Assembly (NCBI GenBank): GCA_903919205.1
Contig: CAIXHE010000063.1
Coordinates: forward strand, 1 to 64,000
Direction of reading: 5' to 3'
Origin: an uncultured Opitutaceae bacterium
GTDB taxonomy: Bacteria > Verrucomicrobiota > Verrucomicrobiia > Opitutales > Opitutaceae
DNA: 64,000 bases
The notes below the pieces were generated by a model. The model was given only the letters and a program-made list of their open reading frames with translations, was not told the origin of the DNA and made no database searches. Below, in pieces: positions 1 through 9,634 of this stretch. A program made the position numbers and the translations under genes. The stretch's first letter is position 1. The number at the start of each line of letters is the position of its first letter.

Positions 1-1
1 A

Positions 2-127
2 CCCACGTCCTACGTGAAGGCCCTCAACACGGTCGCCAAGGAGACGTATCCGACCTACCTGACCCAGGGCGTGACGATCACGATCACCGGCGTCGCCGGC
101 GTTCGGACCATCACCTACGCCCCGTAA
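2..127 (+). CDS. C-terminal fragment of an unknown protein, truncated by window edge
   Basis: Open frame from the window start reads PTSYVKALNTVAKETYPTYLTQGVTITITGVAGVRTITYAP then TAA at 125-127; followed by a terminator. Confidence 0.55.
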   Translation, partial: PTSYVKALNTVAKETYPTYLTQGVTITITGVAGVRTITYAP

Positions 128-156
128 TCGACATTCGGAGATTACTTCCCAGAATC

Positions 157-188
157 AAAGCCGCCCGCACCACGTGGGCGGCTTTTTT
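157..188 (+). terminator. Rho-independent terminator
   Basis: AAAGCCGCCC-gcaccacgt-GGGCGGCTTTTTT: GC stem with A/T flanks and a T tract, 30 nt after the upstream stop codon. Confidence 0.8.
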
Positions 189-209
189 GGGTCCAAAAAT
201 ATCCCCTCA

Positions 210-2084
210 ATGAACGGCTCGCCTGTCGCATCGATCCTCTCGAACCGCCGCCTGTGGCTCTTCGTCGGGGTCGCGGCGCTCTCCGTCGTCCTCGGTTTCT
301 TCGCCATACCGAACGCCGCCGCCCTGAAGATCGTGACCTCGACGGGCTACTGGTTCGTACTGGCGGCCTTCGTGATCTTCGTGAACGCGCTCTGGCGCAG
401 CTTCCGCGAGGAGATCCTGCGGGCCGGGGACCGGGGCCTGCGCTCGGTCGACTTGGCCTCGGTGGCCGTGGTCGGGCTCGGGGGCACCGTTCTCCTCGTG
501 CACGAGGCGTTCGGCTTCAAGATCGTGATGGACGAGATCATGCTGCTCGGCTCCTCGATGAGCATGCACTTCAGCAGGACGGTGCTGGTGCCCATCCGCG
601 GCAACGACATCCAGGGTGCCTTCGTGATCATGGACGGCATGATGGACAAGCGCCCGCTCTTCTTCCCGTTCCTCGAGTCGGTGGTGCACGACATCACGGG
701 CTATCGCCCGGCCAACGCGTTCATCCTGAACGGCCTCCTCACGTTCATCTTCCTCGGCCTCGTGAACGCCTTCGGCCGGCTGGTCGCCGGGCGGCCCGCC
801 GGCTGGCTCGGCGTCGCGCTCTTCGCGGGCCTGCCGCTCCTCGGACAGAACGCCACGAGCGGCGGCTTCGACCTGCTGAACATCCTGATGATCCTGGCGA
901 CCCTGCTGCTCTGCGCGCGCTTCATCGCGCGCCGAGACCTGCCGAGCTTCACGGCGCTCTGCTACAGCGCGCTCCTGATGGCGCAGGTGCGCTACGAGTC
1001 GCCCATCTTCCTCGTGCCCGTCGTGGCCGCGATCCTGTGGGTCTGGGTGCTCGAGGGCCGCGCCATCCTCTCCTGGCAGGTGGTGATCGCCCCGCTGCTC
1101 ATGGTGCACTGCGCGCTCCACAACCGCATCTTCGCGATCCGGGACACCGCGTGGCAGCTGCAGAGCAAGCCCGAGTTCTCCAAGCCCTTCTCGCCGGACA
1201 ACATCCCGAACAACCTCGCCCACGCGATCTCGTTCTTCTTCGGCAAGCCGACGGACCAGCCCAACTCCTACGTGCTCTCGGCGCTCGGGTGCGTGGCCAT
1301 CGTCTTCATGCTGCTCCTCGTCTACAAGCGCCTGAGGACGCTCACGACGGAGAGCCCTATCTCGGTGGCGACGGTGTTCTTCACCTTCGGCTTCGCGGCG
1401 CAGTTCGGACTGATGATGTGCTACTTCTGGGGCACCTTCGACGACCCGGTGATCCGCCGCCTGAGCCTGCCGACGCACCTCTGGATGGTGCTCGCCGTCC
1501 TCGTAGTGCTGCAGCAGTTCCCGAGGCCCGCGGTGGTGCGCACGCTGCTCGCCGTCGCCGTACTCGGCATCCTGACGCAGGGCGTGCCGTCGATGGCCGC
1601 CCACGCCTACAACCAGGAGTACCTGGCCGGGCTCGAGACGGCGTGGCGGCGGCAGTTCATCGCGGACCAGCCCCGCAAGGACTACCTGGTGATCGACAAT
1701 GACTCGATCCTCTGGCTCACCCACGAGGTCTCGGCCACCACCGTAGAGCAGGTGCACCTCAGGCGCGACTCGATGGTCTTCCACCTTCGCAACCACACGT
1801 TCTCCAACGTGTACGTGTTCCAGCGATTCGACATCAACCCGGACACGGGAAAGATGACGATGCGCGACGGCGACGACCTCGGGCCCGACTACGTGCTCGA
1901 GCCGGTGCGCGAGGAGCGCCTGCTGACCCTCACCCTCTCGCGCATCAGCCGCGTGAAGGAGCTCAGGGAGGGCGGCAAGGTGGTGTCGGAGGCGACGGAG
2001 GACCACGTGGTGCCCAAGAGCAAGGCCGAGATCGAGAAGGCCCGGGCGGCCTACCTGGAGAACTTCCTCAAAGAGCTGCCGTGA
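210..2084 (+). CDS. Polytopic membrane protein, putative GT-C/ArnT-like glycosyltransferase (paralog set A, copy 1)
   Basis: Many TM segments; acidic pair in the first loop (IVMDEIMLLG); shares MDKRPLFFPF...HD(I/L)TGYR and GQNAT with the next gene. ATG at 210 preferred over GTG at 174, which lies inside the terminator. Confidence 0.75.
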   Translation: MNGSPVASILSNRRLWLFVGVAALSVVLGFFAIPNAAALKIVTSTGYWFVLAAFVIFVNALWRSFREEILRAGDRGLRSVDLASVAVVGLGGTVLLVHEAFGFKIVMDEIMLLGSSMSMHFSRTVLVPIRGNDIQGAFVIMDGMMDKRPLFFPFLESVVHDITGYRPANAFILNGLLTFIFLGLVNAFGRLVAGRPAGWLGVALFAGLPLLGQNATSGGFDLLNILMILATLLLCARFIARRDLPSFTALCYSALLMAQVRYESPIFLVPVVAAILWVWVLEGRAILSWQVVIAPLLMVHCALHNRIFAIRDTAWQLQSKPEFSKPFSPDNIPNNLAHAISFFFGKPTDQPNSYVLSALGCVAIVFMLLLVYKRLRTLTTESPISVATVFFTFGFAAQFGLMMCYFWGTFDDPVIRRLSLPTHLWMVLAVLVVLQQFPRPAVVRTLLAVAVLGILTQGVPSMAAHAYNQEYLAGLETAWRRQFIADQPRKDYLVIDNDSILWLTHEVSATTVEQVHLRRDSMVFHLRNHTFSNVYVFQRFDINPDTGKMTMRDGDDLGPDYVLEPVREERLLTLTLSRISRVKELREGGKVVSEATEDHVVPKSKAEIEKARAAYLENFLKELP

Positions 2085-3934
2085 GACGGTTACTCCTCCT
2101 TGCGCTCAGCGGGGCCGCGGCCCTCTACGTGGGCTACTTCGCGGTGCCGACGATCCCGGCCGGCCACCTGATCATCAACTTCGGGTACTACTACATCCTG
2201 GCGGTCTTCTCGCTCTTCGTCCTCTACGCGGCGAGGCTCGCCCGCTCCCGCGCCGCTGTCTGGCGCTCGTGGATGCGAAGGCCCGGGCCGGTCGGCCTCG
2301 CGCTCGCGGCGTTCACGCTGTTCGCGATCTGGACCGACTCCTTCAAGCACAAGATCCTCTTCGACGAGTTCGTGATCCAGGGCACGGCCTACGAGATGCA
2401 CGCGACCAAGCAGGTGAGCACCGTCCTGCGCGCCTACGACATCGGGGGTACCTGGCAGACGATCGACACGTTTCTGGACAAGCGGCCCTACTTCTTCCCC
2501 TTCCTCGTGTCGCTCCTGCACGACCTGACGGGCTACAGGATCGCGAACCTCTTCGTCCTTAACGTGGCCTGCGCGGCGGCGCTCCTCGGGCTCCTCTACT
2601 GGTTCGCGAACGAGCTGGCCGGCAGGGGGCCGGCGCTCCTCGCGGTCGCGCTCATGGCCACGATGCCGCTCTTCGGCCAGAACGCGACCGGGGCGGGCAT
2701 GGACCTCCACAACCTGACCATGGTGGCGCTGGTCGCCTGCCTGTCCGTGCTCTACCTGCGCGTGCCCTGCGAGGACCGCCTGTCGCTCCTCGTGCTGGCG
2801 GCGGTGCTGCTGGTCGAGAGCCGCTACGAGTCCATCATCTTCGTCTTCCCGACGGCGCTCCTGATCCTGGTCGGCTGGAGGCGGGCCGGCCGCGTGATCC
2901 TGCCGTGGCCGGCGATCGCGGCGCCGGTGCTCCTCGTCCCGTATGCCTGGCACCTGAGGGTGCTGCGCGCCACGCCGCTCTTCTGGCAGCTTGAGGAGGG
3001 CCAGACGTCGGCCTTCGGGGGCGGCAACGTGGTCGGCAACCTGAAGGGCGACCTCGCGTTCCTCTTCAGCTTCGGCCCCGAGCTCGCGAACTCCTGGTAC
3101 CTATCGATCCTGGGCGTCGCCGGCCTCCTCTGGCTCGCCTATGCGGGCGCCTCGTGGGCACGTCGCCGGCCCCGGCCGCCGCTCAGGCCCGTGGAGTGGG
3201 CGGCGCTCGCCTTCGGCCTCGGGGTCGCGGCGCACTTCGGGGTGCTCCTCTTCTACTGGTGGGCCAAGTTCAACGACCTGATGGCGTCGCGCTTCTCGCT
3301 GCCCATGTGCCTCGCCTTCGCGGTGCTCGCAGCGGCGATGGTGGCGTCCCTGAGTGCGCGCGGGCTGCCCGCCCTTCGCGCGGCGTGCCTGGGCCTCGGC
3401 GTCTGGCTCCTGGTGGGCGGCGCGCCGTCCTACGCCCGGCGGCTCTACACCGACGGCAACCTGGCGATGCAGGAGATCCAGTGGGAGCACGCGATCGTCG
3501 AGTCGCGCCCCGGGCCGGTGCTCCTCATCTCCAACAAGTCCACGATCCCCTTCGTCCTCTGGCACATCGAGTCGCTGATCACGGCGGTGGGGGCCCAGCG
3601 GGGCGAGCAGATCCGCTACCACCTGGGCCAGGGGACCTTCAAGGAGGTGCTGGTCGCGCAGGCGATCCGCCCGACGGACGCGAACGGCGACATGGGCGTC
3701 GACCCCGACGACCTGATGCCCCCGAGCTACCACCTTGCGACGGTGGCCGAGAAGCGCTTCGGCGGGCGCCTGGCGCGCCTGAGCCGGATCGTCGCGATCG
3801 ACCCCGAGCCGAAGAAGGCCGAGGCGGCCCCTCAGGGCCCCGACGTGCCCTCGGCGCTGCGCTCGATCAGCGCGATCCAGGCGCGCATCGAGCCGCCGGT
3901 GGCGGCGTCGACGTCATCGGCGCCGAGCCGGTAG
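2081..3934 (+). CDS. Polytopic membrane protein, putative GT-C/ArnT-like glycosyltransferase (paralog set A, copy 2)
   Basis: GTGA 4-bp overlap with the upstream gene; LDKRPYFFPFLVSLLHDLTGYR, ILFDEFVIQG and GQNATGAGMDLHN match copy 1. Confidence 0.75.
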   Translation: MRRLLLLALSGAAALYVGYFAVPTIPAGHLIINFGYYYILAVFSLFVLYAARLARSRAAVWRSWMRRPGPVGLALAAFTLFAIWTDSFKHKILFDEFVIQGTAYEMHATKQVSTVLRAYDIGGTWQTIDTFLDKRPYFFPFLVSLLHDLTGYRIANLFVLNVACAAALLGLLYWFANELAGRGPALLAVALMATMPLFGQNATGAGMDLHNLTMVALVACLSVLYLRVPCEDRLSLLVLAAVLLVESRYESIIFVFPTALLILVGWRRAGRVILPWPAIAAPVLLVPYAWHLRVLRATPLFWQLEEGQTSAFGGGNVVGNLKGDLAFLFSFGPELANSWYLSILGVAGLLWLAYAGASWARRRPRPPLRPVEWAALAFGLGVAAHFGVLLFYWWAKFNDLMASRFSLPMCLAFAVLAAAMVASLSARGLPALRAACLGLGVWLLVGGAPSYARRLYTDGNLAMQEIQWEHAIVESRPGPVLLISNKSTIPFVLWHIESLITAVGAQRGEQIRYHLGQGTFKEVLVAQAIRPTDANGDMGVDPDDLMPPSYHLATVAEKRFGGRLARLSRIVAIDPEPKKAEAAPQGPDVPSALRSISAIQARIEPPVAASTSSAPSR

Positions 3935-5805
3935 ACGAAGATCGAGTACCCGATGGAGGCGGTGGGCCTGCGGGCGCGCAGGCAGTAGCAGAGGCGGGCG
4001 AAGCGCAGGTGCAGGAAGCGGTCGCGCTTGCTGATCCACTCCGCGGCGCCGACGTTGCGCTCGATCTGGGCCCGCGCGGCCGGGTCGCTCTGGTAGGCCG
4101 CGAAGAGCGGCTCCAGCGCCCGGAGCGCCTGGTACTCCTTCTCGCGCTCGGCGGTCCACGGTCCCTGCACCGAGCTGTAGACATGCGAGAGCATGGTTGC
4201 CGAGATGCAGTAGAGGCCTGCCTTCAGCGGCACGTAGGGCTCGTCCTCCTTAAAGGGCGAGAGGTAGGCGATGCGGGTCGTGCGCAGGTGGTAATAGCGG
4301 GGTTCCCCGGTGCCGAAATAGGCCAGGTAGGCGGGCTCCCCCGGGCGCTGGTTCGCCTCGAGCCAGTCCCGCAGGCCCGGAAGGTCCTGGCCCCAGTCGA
4401 GGGAGCTGTCGACCAGGTGGCTGCTGGCCCTCGAGGGGCCGCCGCCGAGCTCGTTGAAGTACGCGATGTAGTTCGGGAAGATCCACGCGGACTCGGCCGC
4501 GTGCCAGACGAGGAGCGCGGCGACCAGGAGGCCCGGCCAGCGCAGGGGGCGGGCGATCCAGGCCCCGAGCGCGCCCGAGAGGATGAAGAGCACCGGGTAG
4601 GTGGGCAGCAGGTGCCTCAGGCCGATGTTCAGGTGGCTCGTGAGCGAGAACGCCCAGTACACGCCGAAGAGCGCGAGGAGCGGGGTGAGCGGCAGCAGGC
4701 CCGCCCAGCGCGGCCCGCCCGCGGGCGCGATGCGCGAGCGCACGGCGCACCAGGTTCCCCATGCGCCGGCCGCGAGGAAGGGAAGGGTCGTCTTCAGGGC
4801 GAAGGTCCACGGGAAGAAGCTCACCCAGCCGGTGATGCTGTACTCCCCGTTCAGGTAGGCGCCCCGCACCTGCGAGGTCTGCACGACGTACGCGGCGCCG
4901 TAGAGGAACGCCTCGGGCAGCAGGCGGGCGCGGGCGAGGGCGTGGATCACCTGGCCGATCCTTCCCGTCTGGGCGTACACGATGGGCCAGTCCTCGATGA
5001 ACTGGGTCGCGGGAACGAGCGCGGGGTTGAACGCGCTGTAGCGGAGGCCGTAGAAGGCCCAAATGACGGCGACGGCGACCGCCGCGTGGCCGGCGGCCGA
5101 GGCGGCGACGCCGGCCGCCCGGCTGGGCCTCTGGAAGAGGTAGACGAGTGCGCAGAGCCCGAGGATCGGCAGGAGCAGCACGGCCGAGAACTTGGCGACG
5201 CAGGCGAGCCCGAGCACGAGCGCGCTCACGGCGAAGGTGCCGGGCCCGGGCGACTGGAGGTGGCGCCACCAGGCCCCCGCCGAGGCGAGCATGAGGAGCG
5301 TGATGCACACGTCCGAGGTCGCCAGGGCGCCGTGCGCCAGGAACGAGGGGCTGAAGGAGTAGAACGCGAGCGAGACCAGGCCGCCGGCCGCCCCGAACAG
5401 GCGGCGCGACCAGAGGAAGATGAGCAGGCCCGTGGCGACGCTCAGGAGCGCCGCCATCGAGCGGGCGGCCATCAGCATCGGGAAATGGTCCTTGCCGGTC
5501 TCGTAGAAGAACTCGTGCCCCATCACCCAGGCGTCGCTCGTGCGCCAGTAGTCCTGATCGAGGGTCGGGAACGGCGCGCCGGAGAGCCAGGCCGGGAGGG
5601 CCTCCCAGCGCTGGGGAAGGTTGCCGTTCTCGGGCTGGAGTCGGTAGTCGTCGAACTTCCAGTAGCTGTAGCCGCCCGTCAGGTGGACGAGCTCGTCGGA
5701 GGTCGTGCTCTCGTGCAGCTTGCTGGACACGGCGAGCGTGAAGTGGAGGGCCAGCAGCACGCCGACCGCCACGGCCACCCAGGGGCGCGGGGGCTCATGG
5801 CTCAT
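3832..5805 (-). CDS. Polytopic membrane protein, putative GT39/GT-C-like glycosyltransferase (paralog set B, copy 1)
   Basis: ATG (MSHEPPRPWVAVAVG) in ATGA overlap with the upstream gene; motifs TSDELVHLTGGYSYWKFDDYRLQPENGNLPQR, SHLNIGLRHLLPTYP, DSSLDWGQDLPGL. Confidence 0.75.
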   Translation of the reverse strand: MSHEPPRPWVAVAVGVLLALHFTLAVSSKLHESTTSDELVHLTGGYSYWKFDDYRLQPENGNLPQRWEALPAWLSGAPFPTLDQDYWRTSDAWVMGHEFFYETGKDHFPMLMAARSMAALLSVATGLLIFLWSRRLFGAAGGLVSLAFYSFSPSFLAHGALATSDVCITLLMLASAGAWWRHLQSPGPGTFAVSALVLGLACVAKFSAVLLLPILGLCALVYLFQRPSRAAGVAASAAGHAAVAVAVIWAFYGLRYSAFNPALVPATQFIEDWPIVYAQTGRIGQVIHALARARLLPEAFLYGAAYVVQTSQVRGAYLNGEYSITGWVSFFPWTFALKTTLPFLAAGAWGTWCAVRSRIAPAGGPRWAGLLPLTPLLALFGVYWAFSLTSHLNIGLRHLLPTYPVLFILSGALGAWIARPLRWPGLLVAALLVWHAAESAWIFPNYIAYFNELGGGPSRASSHLVDSSLDWGQDLPGLRDWLEANQRPGEPAYLAYFGTGEPRYYHLRTTRIAYLSPFKEDEPYVPLKAGLYCISATMLSHVYSSVQGPWTAEREKEYQALRALEPLFAAYQSDPAARAQIERNVGAAEWISKRDRFLHLRFARLCYCLRARRPTASIGYSIFVYRLGADDVDAATGGSMRAWIALIERSAEGTSGP

Positions 5806-7715
5806 GGCGGGTCCAGGGGTTCGTAGAGCGCATGGGACACCTCCGCGTCCGTCACCCGGAATACGAGCAGCGTGTAGTTGAGCTGCGCGAGCGGGCTCCT
5901 GCCGCGCAGGAAGCGGCATAGCCGGGCGAACTGGAAGTCCTCGAGGGTGACGCCTTCATCGTGGGTGAGCGCCCGACCGGTCCTCGCCAGTTCGAGCACG
6001 TGGGCGAGAAGCTGCCGGTAGCGCGCCTCCTTTTCAAGGTCCCAGGGGCCCCGGGCCCGCGTGTACGCCTGCTGGAACTGGCTGACACTGATGATCCAGA
6101 GGCCCCCGGCGAGGCGCGCGGGGGCGCGGCGCTCGCGGAAATCCGATCCGGAGTCGCCGACCCGGGTCGCGTGGATGCCGTAGTACGCAAGGTCGCCCGA
6201 CCCGAAGTAGGAGATGAACACGGGCCCCTCCTGCGGGTTGCGGGCGAGCCAGCGCCCCACCTCCGGAAGGTCCTGGCCCCAGTCGAGCGAGCCGTCGACC
6301 ACGTGCCTCCACGCATTCGCGGGGCCGACCAGCTCGTTGAAGTAGGCGAGGTAGTGCGGCCGGATCCAGATCGACTCGGCCGCGAACCAGGCCGCGAGGG
6401 CGCCGACGGCGGCCCCGGCCCAGCGTGTCGGGCGCGTCAGCCAGCACGCGGCCCCCGACGCCGCGACCAGCAGGGCGGGGTAGACCGGCATGATGTGTCG
6501 GTGCCCGATGTTCAGGTGGCTCGAGAGCGCGAACGCACCGTAGACGGCGAAGAGCGCGAGGAGCGGGGCGCCCTCGTAGGCGAGGCGCCCGAGGCCGGCC
6601 CGGGCGGCGAAGGCGGCCGAGAGGCCTAGGAGGGCGAAGAGGGCGAGGGGGGTCTTCACGGCCGTCGTGTAGGGGAAGTACTGCACCCAGCCCGTGCTGC
6701 GGTACTCGCCGTTCAGGAAACCGTCCCGCGATCGCGAGAAGCGGTAGGTGTGCGCGAAGCCGTACAGGTAGGCCTCGGGCAGCAGCTGGTGCGCCCGGGC
6801 GAGGCGCACGGCCGAGACCGCCGGGCCGCCGGGCTCCTCCAGGCTCTCCCAGCCGACCAGCGGCCGCGAGCGCGCGGCGAGCCCAGGGTTGAACATCGCG
6901 TACCTGAACCCGTATGAGGCCCAGATGACCGCCACGGCCACGAGGCACGCCGCCGCGGATGCGCCGGCCAGTGCGGCCCCGGCGCGCAGGCGCCCCGCGA
7001 GGCGCGGGGGAAGCGGCCAGGACGCCTCGAGGTCGCCCCCGCGCGCGACCCGCGCCGCCCAGAGGACGGCGCACATGGGAGCGGCGAGGGGCGCGGAGAA
7101 CTTGGCCACGCAGAGCAGCCCGAGCGAGAGGGCGAACAGCGCCCAGCGCAGCGGCGTCAGGCGGTGAGCCATCGCCCAGAAGGCCGTCACCGTGGCGAGG
7201 AACAGGCAGGTGGCCGCCATGTCGCTCGTCACGAGGGCGCCGTTGGCGAGCATCGTGGGGCAGAAGGCGAAGAGGAGCGCCGCCAGCACGCCGCCCGCGT
7301 CCCCGAAGAGGCGCCTCCCCCAGGCGAACACGAGGGCCCCCGCCGCGACCCCGAAGAGCGCGATCACGCGGCGGCCGTCGCGCAGCATCGAGGCCACGTC
7401 GTTGCCGCTCTCGTAGAACCAGCGGAACCCCATCTCCCAGACGTCCGAGATGCGCCAGGCGGCCTGGTCGAGGGTGGGGTACCGCACGTTCGATAGAACC
7501 ACGGGAAGGGCGGCCGCGCGCTGGGGCAGGTTGCCGTTCTCGGGCTGGAGGCGGTAGTCGTCCGTCGTCCAGTAGGAGTAGCCGGCCGTCAGGTGCGCCA
7601 CCTCGTCGGAGGTCGTGCAGATCCCGTCCGACACGCTCGTGGCCATCCACCAGTAGAGGGCGAGGAGGATTCCCGCGGCGACGACGGCCCACGCCCTGCC
7701 CGTTATCGCGCTCAC
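5802..7715 (-). CDS. Polytopic membrane protein, putative GT39/GT-C-like glycosyltransferase (paralog set B, copy 2)
   Basis: GTG start (VSAITGRAWAVVAAG) in GTGA overlap; TTSDEVAHLTAGYSYWTTDDYRLQPENGNLPQR, SHLNIGHRHIMPVYP, DGSLDWGQDLPEV. Confidence 0.75.
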   Translation of the reverse strand: MSAITGRAWAVVAAGILLALYWWMATSVSDGICTTSDEVAHLTAGYSYWTTDDYRLQPENGNLPQRAAALPVVLSNVRYPTLDQAAWRISDVWEMGFRWFYESGNDVASMLRDGRRVIALFGVAAGALVFAWGRRLFGDAGGVLAALLFAFCPTMLANGALVTSDMAATCLFLATVTAFWAMAHRLTPLRWALFALSLGLLCVAKFSAPLAAPMCAVLWAARVARGGDLEASWPLPPRLAGRLRAGAALAGASAAACLVAVAVIWASYGFRYAMFNPGLAARSRPLVGWESLEEPGGPAVSAVRLARAHQLLPEAYLYGFAHTYRFSRSRDGFLNGEYRSTGWVQYFPYTTAVKTPLALFALLGLSAAFAARAGLGRLAYEGAPLLALFAVYGAFALSSHLNIGHRHIMPVYPALLVAASGAACWLTRPTRWAGAAVGALAAWFAAESIWIRPHYLAYFNELVGPANAWRHVVDGSLDWGQDLPEVGRWLARNPQEGPVFISYFGSGDLAYYGIHATRVGDSGSDFRERRAPARLAGGLWIISVSQFQQAYTRARGPWDLEKEARYRQLLAHVLELARTGRALTHDEGVTLEDFQFARLCRFLRGRSPLAQLNYTLLVFRVTDAEVSHALYEPLDPP

Positions 7716-9634
7716 CGGATCGGGACGGGCTCGTAGAGCGCCTTCATGACCTCCGCGTCGCTCAGGCGGTAGATCAGGATCGTGTATGCGACGCGGGCCG
7801 TCGGGGCTCGCCCGCGCAGGTACTGGCAGAGACGGGCGAACTGGTAGGCCTCGAACTCGGTGCTCTGCTCGATTGTAAGGCGGCCCCCGCCGGACTCCAG
7901 CGCGACCACGCGTGCGAGCAGTTCGCGGTAGTGCTCCTCCTTCTTCAGGTCCCAGGGTCCCCTCGCCTCGGTGTAGACCTGCTGGAACTGGGTGACGCTG
8001 ATCGCCCACAGGCCGCCCGAGAGGACGGCCGGGAACCTGCGCTGCTTCAGGTTAAGGTCAAAGTTCGCGTCGCCCACGCGCGTCGCCCTGATCCCGTAGT
8101 ATCCGGGGTCGCCGGAGCCGAAGTACGAGATGAAAACCGGTCCCTTCTCGGGATGTCGGTCGAGCCACGCGCGCAGGCTCGGGAGGTCCTGGCCCCAGTC
8201 AAGCGAGCTGTCGACCACGTGCTCCCACGCGTCGCTCGGGCCGATGAGCTCGTTGAAGTACGAGAGGTAGTGGGGCCGGATCCAGAGCGACTCGCCTGCG
8301 AACCAGGCGAGCAGCAGGCAGGCCGCCGCGCCGGCCCAGCGAAGGGGGGACGTGACCCAGGCGGCGGCCCCGGCCGCCATCACGAAGAGCACCGGGTAGA
8401 CGGGCATGATGTGGCGGTGGCCGATGTTCAGTCCGCTCGTGAGTGAAAACGTCCAGTAGACCACGAAGAGGGAGAGGAGCGGCGACCACGCGTAGAGGCG
8501 CCCCCGCCACTCGGCTGCGCTGCGCCGCTGGCGCACCGCGCCGACGGCCGCCATGCCGATCAGGGCGAAGAGGGCGAGGGGGGTCTTCACGGCGGTCGTG
8601 AAGGGGAAGAACGACGCCCAGCCCGTGCTGCGGTACTCGCCGTTCAGGAAGGATTTCCTGTAGAGCGAGAAGCGGTAGGTGTGGGCGAAGCCGTACACGT
8701 AGGACTCCGGGAGCAGCTTGTGGTCGCGCACGAACGCGATCGTGGAGACCACGGGCCCTGGGTGGTCCTCGAGGACGTCCCAGCCCACCAGCGAGCGGAT
8801 GTGGCCCGGCTCGAACTGCTTGAACATCGCGTAGCGGAAGCCGTACGAGGCCCAGATGACGCCGATCGCCAGCGCGCAGGCGGCGAGGGTTGCCGCCGCG
8901 AGCGAGGCGGCGGTGCGCGCGCGGCCGGCGATGCTCGCGGGGAACGGCCAGGAGGCCTCGAGGTCGCGGCCCTCGGCGACGCGCACGGCCCACAGGATGG
9001 CGCACATCGGTGCGATCAGCGGCGCCGAGAACTTGGCGACGCACACGAGCCCGAGCAGCAGGCCGAAGACGAGGATGCGCAGCGGGGAGAGCCGTGCCGC
9101 CATCGCCCAGAACGCGGTCACCGCGGCCAGGAACATGCAGGTGGCCGTCATGTCGCTCGTGATCAGGGCGCCGTTGGCGAGCATCGTGGGGCAGAACGCA
9201 AAGAGCGCCACCGCGAGCAGGGCGCCCCTGTCTCCGTGCAGCCTGCGCGCCCACAGGAAGACGAGCGCCCCGGTGGCTGCGCCGAGGAGCGCGATCATGC
9301 CGCGGCCCGCGCGCAGCATGGCGGCCAGGTCGTTGCCGCAGCCGTAGAACCACTGGAAGCCCATGTCCCAGACGTCCGAGATCCGCCAGGCGTTCTGGTC
9401 GAGCGTCGGGAACCTGACGTCCTTGCGCAGCAGCGGGATCGCGGCCCAGCGCTGGGGCAGGTTGCCGTTCTCGGGCTGGAGTCGATAATCGTCGGTCTTC
9501 CAGTACGAGTAGCCGGCCGTCAGGTGGGCAATCTCGTCGCCGGTCGTGCAGATCGAGTCCGAGACGCTGGTGGCCATCCACCAGTAGAGGGCGAGCAGGC
9601 CCCCGGCGAGGATCAGGGTGGCGCGTCGTCGCAT
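7712..9634 (-). CDS. Polytopic membrane protein, putative GT39/GT-C-like glycosyltransferase (paralog set B, copy 3)
   Basis: ATG (MRRRATLILAGGLLALYWWMATSVSD) in TGATG overlap; very similar to copy 2 across its length. Confidence 0.75.
   Translation of the reverse strand: MRRRATLILAGGLLALYWWMATSVSDSICTTGDEIAHLTAGYSYWKTDDYRLQPENGNLPQRWAAIPLLRKDVRFPTLDQNAWRISDVWDMGFQWFYGCGNDLAAMLRAGRGMIALLGAATGALVFLWARRLHGDRGALLAVALFAFCPTMLANGALITSDMTATCMFLAAVTAFWAMAARLSPLRILVFGLLLGLVCVAKFSAPLIAPMCAILWAVRVAEGRDLEASWPFPASIAGRARTAASLAAATLAACALAIGVIWASYGFRYAMFKQFEPGHIRSLVGWDVLEDHPGPVVSTIAFVRDHKLLPESYVYGFAHTYRFSLYRKSFLNGEYRSTGWASFFPFTTAVKTPLALFALIGMAAVGAVRQRRSAAEWRGRLYAWSPLLSLFVVYWTFSLTSGLNIGHRHIMPVYPVLFVMAAGAAAWVTSPLRWAGAAACLLLAWFAGESLWIRPHYLSYFNELIGPSDAWEHVVDSSLDWGQDLPSLRAWLDRHPEKGPVFISYFGSGDPGYYGIRATRVGDANFDLNLKQRRFPAVLSGGLWAISVTQFQQVYTEARGPWDLKKEEHYRELLARVVALESGGGRLTIEQSTEFEAYQFARLCQYLRGRAPTARVAYTILIYRLSDAEVMKALYEPVPIR

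Noticed and set aside
207-2006. 599-aa minus-strand ORF
   Set aside because: Antisense of a well-supported membrane protein gene; Arg/His/Glu/Gly-rich low-information sequence without domains, a high-GC third-position artefact.
3154-5826. 890-aa plus-strand ORF
   Set aside because: Alternative frame of the end of 2081-3934 and antisense of 3832-5805; charged, repetitive composition and no recognisable motif.
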